Below are positions 58,301 through 64,000 of a DNA stretch of 64,000 bases, in pieces. Source of the stretch: Strongylocentrotus droebachiensis (Eukaryota > Echinodermata > Echinoidea > Camarodonta > Strongylocentrotidae); the NCBI GenBank assembly GCA_035222895.1, contig JAVYIG010002234.1:62001-126000 (forward strand), given 5' to 3'. The notes beneath the pieces are model-generated. The model did no database searches. It worked only from the letters and a program-made list of their open reading frames with translations, and had not been told where the DNA came from. The translations under genes and the position numbers were made by a program. Every line of letters begins with the position of its first letter. Position 1 is the stretch's first letter.

Positions 58301-61300
58301 GGAAATCACTTCAGCGTACCATTGGATCTATATATCCATTCATTATAAATGGATCGTCCCCATTGCTACACTTGTTATCTAATGTCAGCATCGTCCTTTA
58401 TGCTTCAGCTGTCGCTTGTCACTTGTTTATATTCACATCGTGAGCACGACCTCGTGACTGTACGCACCACATCTGCTTAGGGCAAGGCACTGGAGGAGCA
58501 AGTATTTGGACTGCATGGCGTGATGGAAGTGGAAATAGGTCTTAGTAGCAACCTATTTCAGCAGGTCCATCTATTCCACTGAATTGCAGTGTCAAGAATA
58601 TCGACGTTTGAATAACCTCTTTCATCCAATCACGCAATTAAATAATAAATCATCACTTAAAGGTACTAGTTCATGTTTTTTGGAATATGAAAGGACAAAT
58701 AGGAAAATATACGTTATCAAATAAATAAATGAATCGCATACGGAAATATTTCTCTAGAAAGTCATATTTTACGGGAATTTTTCACATTCCCCTTTGTTCG
58801 TTGTTTTAAAAATGCGTTTCCGAAATGCACTCGTAAGACAAAGAACCACACAAAACCCTTTTAATGTATTACGGAAAATACCAATGTCTGAAATCTTAAA
58901 CACATCTCCTTACATTTATGAATTTATTTATTCAGAATTGAACTCAATATTTTTATTTTTACGCAATACATATTACATGGTACTCTTAAAGGGATTGTAG
59001 TTCTTCTTAAAAGCAAGCACAATCTTCGAAAAGCTACGTATCTGTTACGAATTAGACAAGAAGTATTTGTTTCTCATTCATAACATGGATTTACGCGCGA
59101 CGGTGTGAGAAATGATTAAAATATAGTTTAATGGGTTAATAAATATTTGTTTTACAGGCGTCATTAACATGTCATTTAAATGATTTCCGCTAAAAGGAAA
59201 TTCATAGGTCATTGAAGAAATCGGTACTGTGGATAAAAAGGGAGGAGTTGGATTGACATGCTGGATAATGATAATACAAACTTTAAACGAGAACTTTATC
59301 ATATAGGAGGAATTGCGCATACCAAAATGAAGAAAAAAAGAAGGTAGATAATGTAAAGAGAGATTTAAAAAAAAAAAGGAAAAAAAGAAGAGTGGGCGAA
59401 AGGAATGTAACACAAGGGGAATCGTGTATTTATGTATGCATTTGATACTACTAACATCAGATATATTTAATGTTGTTATCATATGATAGTAAAATACCCT
59501 ATTGAAACAATCCTTTAAGCTTTTCCGACTCAACGCTTTATATAGTCAGTTTATCTGAGACAAGTTCATGCCACACGTTAAGTTTATTTTACATTATTCT
59601 CCCCTTAGGGGAGCACAGATTGAATCTGGACACGCCATTACTTGTCACCCGACTCCTTCAATTGGCCATTAACAACACTTTTATCTTTACAATGATCCCT
59701 TATGTCTTTTTAAGGGATAGACAACATCTCTTTCTTCCCACACGTGTCAGCGAGAAACCATCCTCTGGATTGGAGTTCCTCTGAAAGGGAGTTCAAATGT
59801 TCTTTTCCCCGTAAAATTGTGAATAGGTTCCATCTCTAATTGTCTTTCATCAGGTTCATAATCCTTCAAATAATTAGGTATTTCAGTCATGACTGTACTA
59901 TGATAACATTATGAAGTAAACGTACTAGATATAAAGGATTGTAGTATTCTCTCACCTTCAGTATATCTGGTAGAGGCTGCTCGGATCGTGGACTTTCAGC
60001 TCGTCTTTCTGGTTGGTAGAAATAAGTTGAATTTTGAAATATTATGTAAAATGCAATCTTATTCAGAATATCTATACGGTAGATGTAAAATAACTTTTGT
60101 GTTACTCCTATCCAAATTGTAAGTATCATATATAATATGTCTAATGTTGACAAAACTTACGAAATTCCACCTTCATCCATGCACAATATTTAATGTTTCA
60201 GAATTATCCCCAATTAAACGTGCGTTTATGTCGTTTAAAAAACATACACAGGACTTTCGCACATTTTTCAATGTCTAGTTTTATGTAAATTAGAACAGTA
60301 AGTAACATTTCGGAAAGAAAACATTATTATCAAAACATGACCGGTACGCAATATTAAACGTTCGGTGAGGCGAGTTCATACCTCAAACCTAATATTACAG
60401 ATATTGCATTATTTCAAGGTAAGAAAACCCTCTTTGCATTTTTATCTTTGACAATCGTGAATACAATTTCCCTAATTTCTGAATTGATTGATCGAATGTA
60501 TAACGCACAAATGCTCAATGAAGCATAATAATGTTTAGAATGAAGTAGTATATTTGTTGATCATTTTATTCTTGCTCTATGGTGTGTCAGAAATGGTTCT
60601 AAGACACCTACCCCCTGGACATCCACCCCCGGATAACCACCCCCAGTCAACTACCCCGTAGAACAACTACCCACTAGGGAAACCATCCTCTAGGACGACT
60701 ACCCCCTGGGACAACTCCCCCCGGACAACTATCCACTAGTAAACTACCCCCTAGGACAACTACCCCTGGACAACTAACCCCGGACAACTACCCCCAAACA
60801 ACTACCCTACGACAACCATTCTCTATATAGGGGGTAGTTGTCCGGGGAGTAAATGTCCTAGGGGGTAGTTGTCTGGAGTAATTGTCTGGGGGGTAGTTGT
60901 CCAAGGGGGTAGTTGACTGGGGGTGGTTATCCGGGGATGGATGTCCAGGGGGTAAGTGCCCGGATATGGTCAGGAATACTTACTGCTTTGGTAGATTCTG
61001 GCGCATTTGGTCCAGCATTCTGCAAATGGGAAGCCGATAAATGAAATAAGTAGTCGATATAGGGTATTGATTGGTAATTACTCACAGTTAACATTACCAA
61101 TACACGATGATTATTTGGAGAATTATATATAATATACATGAAGAAATAAATCTATAATGCTATAGAAATATGATATCGAAATATGATGCATCTCAAAGCA
61201 TAGGGTATGCAAATCACGTTCCACATATTAAATAACAACAGTATGTTAATGAAATGTTTCAATAAAACAATTTAAAAAAAAGTTCTGTTGCGAACACTGA

Positions 61301-63036
61301 GCAAATTTACTGAATAAATAAATTATATAATATAGTTAATCATTCAATAATATGAAATAGAGCACTTCATGTTTTCCCTATTAAAGCCCCACTGTCCTTC
61401 TTGTAGCTACTTGCTCCCTCTATTTAGAAAACTTCCCCAATCGGTGCCTGTTGGTCCCCCATAATCCTCTTTTTCTTATGTTAGTTGAGAGCTGAGTTAA
61501 AGAGATAGCCACCTGTCAGTAACCTCGCTGTGTGGTCTAATCCCTTCTGGCCCAGTAGTATTGACGGTCTTTAAGTTTAAAACCTATCAGCTATTCAGTC
61601 TTCGCAAATCCTTTGCTCGATTTCTCTTCCTTCTTTTAATATAAAAAACACAGTGAGTGATTTCAAGTTGGGTGTTTAAGGCTGGTGTTAGTGTTTAATA
61701 AACACTAACACCAGCCTTAAACACCGAAATGGAAATCAGCTGGTGTTAAGGCTTTGACCTCTGAATATTGTCAACTTCCGGTAGCTAGTGTTATCGATTT
61801 TGCAAAATTGTCGTCTGCTGAACCGACCTTTGTGGCTGGTGTTAATATTTTACGTACAAATGTCATATTCATTAACACTAGCCCCTAGGGATTAAGCAAA
61901 TGTTGATTTCCAGTTCGGTGTTAGTGTTGTATCCGCACACAGTCAACGCACGAACGACGCCAATTTATTGTCTGACGATCAAATAAAAATATGTGAAACA
62001 GGTAATTCATATATTCTTATATGTAAAATGAGTCATTTTATAAGACCAGAGAAATAGGTGTAAATTTATTCTGTACTTTTCACGATATCTTTAGTTTTGA
62101 TGTACTATTTTTAAATCATCGTCGTGAAATCAAGTATGTGTGACGTCACAGCTGGTGTTAAGCTATCGATTTTGATATCGGTATCGGGCTCTTAATTTCA
62201 TCAGTAAATTTTCCGCTCGATTTAAGAGCTCTTGACTGCTCTAAACACTAACACTAACACTAACACCCAACTTGAAATCACTCAATGTCATGCTACTTAA
62301 AGTCTACATGTACATGATTACCACAATGAAATTCAAGAATGTTTCTCGTTCGAAAAAGAAGGAAACTACATTGTACGAAATATTATAAAACACTGGAAAT
62401 AATGTATCCCACAAAATATTTGAAGGACCAACTGACTCACTTTGATTTCCTGTTCTGCATTTACACGCTGTGGAATCTGAAAGAAATAAAGTAGACAAAA
62501 ATGTTCAGGGTAAACTTTTACTGGTTGACATTATGAATTATTCGATATGATCCATATAGAAACAATCACAAAGACTTTCAAAAAAACTAAACCCAAGGCA
62601 ATGTATTTAGCCTTGTCCATAATGGTGATCCGAACATTATTGATATGTGATATACAAAATATTATCGAAATTGCCATAGAGTTTATTTTTTTCAAAAGTT
62701 TATACAATCCTGTTTGATTAATACAACTATTTCTAGTAGTTTCAATGAAAATTCTGCGCGTATAGATATGTTATTTAATCGCTTTTAAAGGGACTTGGTA
62801 ACATTGTTCAGATGAGAGATAGTGGTGCTAAGGTAGTGAATTCACTGCTAGATGTACAATTTAAGATAATCTGATAATTTGAGTAAAAACGGACCATTAT
62901 TCATGGTACAAATTGGGAAAAACTGATTTGAACGATTCCTTAATTCTCCCAACTATATTATTACAATTTAATTACATTTTGGGTGAATGGAAATCTCACA
63001 AAGCAATAAAATGGCTCTACCTTCCATTCTAGACAT
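42061..63036 (-). CDS. Candidate minus-strand gene of six small exons, function unknown
   Basis: Five exon-like segments on the minus strand, with good polypyrimidine-AG acceptors and GT donors, join without a stop in one phase chain. A putative start exon (63021-63036) completes 105 residues, ending at TAG 42061-42063. The prediction reads MSRMED at the start, a Cys-containing segment CKCRTGNQKCWTKC, Arg/Ser/Pro-rich sequence, an acidic middle and a C-terminus LIQEAEMAELENFL. There is no signal peptide, membrane segment or domain I recognise. Two exons are only 36 nt. Long introns hold LINEs and palindromic elements. The start exon is the weakest part, and further exons may be missing or lie beyond 64000. 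Confidence 0.4.
42335..42379. repeat. GA microsatellite with G run
   Basis: About 35 bases of GA repeats ending in nine G, purines on the + strand like the tracts at 33884 and 36746. Confidence 0.95.
42380..44850. other. No gene seen
   Basis: AT-rich DNA without supportable exon or element. Short GT-rich words lie at 43537-43580. In the candidate gene model this is intron between exons D and E. Confidence 0.45.
44855..44887. repeat. TG microsatellite plus G run
   Basis: (TG)n of about 20 bases followed by 11-12 G. Confidence 0.95.
44909..45019 (-). CDS. Alternative read-through 3' end of exon D
   Basis: Without splicing at 45019, the exon D frame continues 36 codons (VRKKLNLKKTRRRTNLEPPD and so on) to TGA. 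This gives a 127-residue form of the candidate protein with a basic end. A TG microsatellite and G run lie just downstream. Confidence 0.3.
   Translation of the reverse strand: MRKKLNLKKTRRRTNLEPPDSCLMRRKSYIDKLISS
45020..45151 (-). CDS. Candidate exon D of the minus-strand gene
   Basis: Acceptor CTATTTTTCAG, 44 codons (QSSEIDDIRYEDLVD at the start, SLEELLDSLPFPWRRNIYR at the end), donor AGG-GTGAGG. The other two frames hit stops early, so only phase 0 is open. If the donor is not used, the frame runs on to a stop at 44909, giving a basic KKTRRR tail instead. Confidence 0.5.
45285..45605 (-). mobile_element. tRNA-derived SINE
   Basis: The minus strand begins with a tRNA-like head: A box TGGCTCAGTCGG (45592-45581) and B box GGTTAGAATCC (45548-45538), the polymerase III internal promoter. 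It is followed by an unrelated body with GTCCTACAGATAGGACG and GGTATAGTGGTCCACCTG. The length of about 320 bp and the lack of a closed acceptor stem argue for a SINE, not a tRNA gene. The 3' border is approximate. Confidence 0.75.
46062..46937. mobile_element. 876-bp palindromic TA-inserted element
   Basis: The ends CAGTGCGTCCCGGAAAAAAC and its inverted partner ending GGGACGCACTG are flanked by TA on both sides (46060-46061 and 46938-46939). Most of the length is one long imperfect palindrome. Its centre holds a tighter hairpin with GACTTAACTCCGTTTCGTTG and its complement around TTCATGCATGGC. It has no transposase; the ends suggest a Tc1/mariner-type non-autonomous element. Confidence 0.88.
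47745..48360 (-). mobile_element. LINE C-terminal fragment
   Basis: Minus-strand reading gives NIICSFGNLSKQDKKKLESP, PRKIAQRIIGVELA and, after a frame shift, THPLHLFYSFNRSGIRLRPT. These match the conserved C-terminal pattern of LINE polyproteins (HPL...SGxRxR). It ends in an ATCTTGTATCTTGTAT tail. Dead copy. Confidence 0.75.
48361..49540. other. No gene seen
   Basis: AT-rich DNA; no exon, RNA gene or element could be supported. The open frames at 49171-49486 have no domain. Confidence 0.45.
49541..49858. mobile_element. 318-bp MITE with ~85-bp TIRs
   Basis: The left end ACTGTGAAAAGGTTGGGCAA and the right end TTGCCCAACCTTTTCACAGT are inverted repeats, continuing through CAATAGTCAACCCAACCATC. 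TA lies on both sides (49539-49540 and 49859-49860). The motif TTGGGCAA is repeated within. It cannot code for a transposase. Confidence 0.88.
50530..51345 (+). mobile_element. Second LINE fragment: RT piece and 3' end
   Basis: It gives GIPPGPLARPLFILSV and SDLSLYADDTCLF (reverse-transcriptase motifs, about 50534-50660). The stretch 51084-51345 is homologous to the 3' end of the LINE at 5520-6075 and ends GGTAAATAAATCAAATC. Whether both parts are one copy is uncertain. Confidence 0.7.
51790..51902. repeat. Small inverted repeat inside the LINE
   Basis: Around 51795-51835, GTTTAGATGTGCACGGCGAG and its continuation are matched by the reverse complement of 51855-51902. Two copies of TGCCTTAAAAGGATGTCACA-like sequence lie in the centre. 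It breaks the LINE frame and looks like a template-switch product or inserted hairpin. Confidence 0.65.
52478..52853 (+). repeat. 188-bp tandem duplication inside the LINE RT domain
   Basis: Units 52478-52665 and 52666-52853 are nearly identical, each with TCTCCTTGAATATCTGTCAG or a one-base variant and AAGCGTTCGACATGATAG. 188 is not a multiple of three, so the duplication alone would destroy the frame. The few differences suggest a fairly recent event. Confidence 0.9.
53907..54390 (+). mobile_element. One-armed copy of the 46062 palindromic element
   Basis: It begins CAGTGCGTCCCGGAAAAAAC after TA, matches the left half of the 46062-46937 element including its centre, then stops at TTTTGTCAA. 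The right arm is missing. It lies inside the LINE 3' region, so it inserted there and later lost an arm. Confidence 0.85.
55140..55575 (+). mobile_element. LINE 3' fragment
   Basis: A C-terminal-like reading TSAEE, stop, KVYPYSTLKSTETFKRHLNN is followed by an untranslated part ending GTGGTGAATAAATTAATG. The tail is repeated at 55944-56065. Confidence 0.6.
55593..55942 (+). repeat. Dispersed 350-bp repeat, copy 1
   Basis: It matches 59433-59769 in the same orientation. The 160-bp core from TTAGGGGAGCACAGATTGAA to ACCATCCTCTGG is almost identical. No open frame or TIR is visible. It lies between two copies of a LINE tail. Confidence 0.85.
55944..56065 (+). mobile_element. Second copy of the LINE tail
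   Basis: TTTGTTCATATGTTTCATTT and AATCTAATCCATGAGTGGTG match 55479-55560. It ends AATAAATAAATAAAATCATA. Confidence 0.75.
56066..59432. other. No gene seen
   Basis: AT-rich DNA with GT-rich microsatellites at 56916-56945 and 57566-57620 and a T run at about 57497-57510. Open frames lack domains and splice support. In the candidate gene model this lies in the intron between exons C and D. Confidence 0.45.
59433..59769 (+). repeat. Dispersed 337-bp repeat, copy 2
   Basis: Direct copy of 55593-55942, about 3.8 kb apart. The core includes CAATTGGCCATTAACAACAC and ATCCCTTATGTCTTTTTAAG, where ATCCCTTA and TTAAGGGAT could pair. The edge regions are much less alike than the core. Confidence 0.85.
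59956..60008 (-). CDS. Candidate exon C of the minus-strand gene
   Basis: Acceptor TTCTACCAACCAG, 53 nt, donor AAG-GTGAGA. Only one frame ends in the phase 0 that exon D needs; it reads RRAESPRSEQPLPDILK and needs one base from the preceding exon, which exon B supplies. Confidence 0.45.
60607..60965. repeat. Inverted minisatellite of ~16-bp units
   Basis: The left half (60607-60825) repeats variants of CTACCCCCTGGACAA, while the right half (60834-60965) repeats the complementary GGGGGTAGTTGTCC. Together they form a large imperfect hairpin with ACCATTCTCTATATAGGG at its centre. It lies directly beside candidate exon B. Confidence 0.92.
60984..61019 (-). CDS. Candidate 36-nt exon B of the minus-strand gene
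   Basis: Acceptor CCCATTTGCAG and a consensus donor GCA-GTAAGT. In the phase set by exon C it reads CWTKCARIYQS and is open; all three frames are open in such a short exon, so the frame depends on the chain. Phase 1 on both sides. Confidence 0.45.
61651..62287. mobile_element. 637-bp TIR element built of GTGTTAGTGTT repeats
   Basis: The ends CAGTGAGTGATTTCAAGTTG (61651) and CAACTTGAAATCACTCAATG (to 62287) are inverted repeats of about 26 bp. Next to the left end is a perfect hairpin AAGGCTGGTGTTAGTGTTTA with its complement. Many AACACTAACACC-type words occur inside in both directions. No coding capacity and no recognised family. Confidence 0.8.
62441..62476 (-). CDS. Candidate 36-nt exon A of the minus-strand gene
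   Basis: Acceptor TTATTTCTTTCAG and donor AAA-GTGAGT, both near consensus. In the chain phase it reads STACKCRTGNQ. Same length and phase as exon B, which may reflect an old duplication, though the sequences show no clear similarity beyond Cys content. Confidence 0.45.
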
Positions 63037-64000
63037 TCAAGTGTTGACAGATTGTTTATAGCCTGTTTGATGTCTTTTTTCATGGAAAAACGGTTGGGAA
63101 AATTCAAAAATGGTTTGGAGAATTTACTGTTAATCACTGTTAGAGGGTGTCATACATCGACGCCTTCAAAGAAAACCATAGATATCTTCGTGGTTTGAGA
63201 ATTTTCTCAGGATCTTTTGCATGTCAGAGGTTTAGTACAGTAGAAGGAATATAGTAAGTAACATTTTATACACAAATTAAGCAATTTTTTCATCAACCTT
63301 CAACAATGTTACCAAGTCACTTTAAGGATTGTTTTATTAAAGTTTTGAACTCAATGTCGTAGCTGGCATATGGAGAAACACCGTACACTATTCTTATCAC
63401 AAAAATGATCTAAATATATGTTTATCTAGCGATGTATTTCTTTATGCCATTACATTTACATAGCGCGAATCATTTTGTGTAAATTGGGCTAGAGCATGTC
63501 TTTGCGTTAATAAATATCAAACTTCCACTTTATCATATAACATTTTAATTTCAGTTTAGATAGCACATGCATGATCACAGGTCAGTGACCTCTAAAAGTC
63601 ATCTTAATCTTAAGGATAGGAAGTTTTATAGAATAAAGATCACTTGAATAAATATCTTTAAATTATCAAATATGATCACAAAGACTTTGAAAAATCAAAC
63701 AAAGGGCAACTGGCTATTGAAGTAGGTTGATTTGTGTTTACGCGATCATGTATTTATTATGATATTAAGGGGTGCATACAGTGCGCTTAAATTGCGTTTC
63801 ATGTAAATGCCTTTAATCGGCATTCACTTACAAAATTAGGAACGAAGTTATGTAATTGTGTTCTATTAATCATACGCGATTCTAGAGGCATTTGTTAAAC
63901 AAAAGGGCGTCCGACGTTCTGGATCGCGTGAATTTCCAAGCTTTCAATTGGAGTCAAGTTTTGGCAGGTGTTTTTCCAAGGTAATGAAACCTTTGTATAG
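62477..64000. other. No confirmed gene; AT-rich
   Basis: Only the possible start exon at 63021-63036 was seen. The rest is AT-rich without supportable elements. Confidence 0.45.
63021..63036 (-). CDS. Possible start exon of the minus-strand gene
   Basis: ATG at 63036-63034 starts MSRME and ends in phase 1 at donor AAG-GTAGAG. An in-frame TGA lies directly upstream. It fits the phase of exon A but the donor is weaker and only 16 coding bases support it. A true first exon beyond the window is equally possible. Confidence 0.25.

Noticed and set aside
59078..59533. 151-codon minus-strand open frame
   Set aside because: It runs into the dispersed repeat copy, is Phe/Leu/Ser-rich from AT bias, and has no matching splice borders.

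Overview
The window is eukaryotic. It carries one clearly recognisable spliced protein gene on the + strand in introns with GT-AG borders, and about two thirds of the window is AT-rich sequence filled with transposon debris. The gene encodes the mitochondrial inner-membrane i-AAA protease YME1L. Its intron-rich structure, the LINE, SINE and palindromic MITE content, the very frequent long G or C homopolymer runs, and repeated words such as TACATGTA and AGGCCTA suggest a marine deuterostome, most likely an echinoderm of sea-urchin type. That species assignment is inference from memory of such genomes and was not searched.

Layout. 1-4080: non-coding DNA with two short palindromes and G/C-run repeats. 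4100-6075: a decayed LINE interrupted by a ~400-bp palindrome. 6114-8415: two inverted copies of one ~500-bp MITE bracketing the first YME1L exon. 7131-20559: YME1L, 17 coding exons, 2,202 coding bases, 733 residues, read end to end without a frame break. Its introns hold a LINE tail, a four-copy ~147-bp repeat with DR1-like AGGTCA pairs, an RTE-type LINE tail, and a frame-preserving copy of the end of exon 9. 20560-27380: 3' UTR and intergenic DNA with one 766-bp TIR element. 27389-28710: a 12-copy ~110-bp minisatellite, and 30010-30430: a second 4-copy array. 30,400-42,000: mostly featureless AT-rich DNA with TIR elements and GA microsatellites. 42061-63036: a candidate minus-strand gene of small exons that I do not recognise. 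Its long introns hold a tRNA-derived SINE, several LINE fragments with reverse-transcriptase motifs, TA-flanked palindromic elements and an inverted minisatellite.

YME1L (AAA ATPase plus zinc metalloprotease) works in mitochondria. The minus-strand candidate predicts a 105-residue (or 127-residue) hydrophilic protein, with a Cys-containing N-terminal part and an acidic, partly amphipathic C-terminal part. It rests on concordant splice sites and reading frame, not on homology. The least expected observations are that minus-strand gene with two 36-nt exons, the 33-nt in-frame cassette-like duplicate in YME1L, the MITE pair around YME1L exon 1, and several foldback elements with nested structure.
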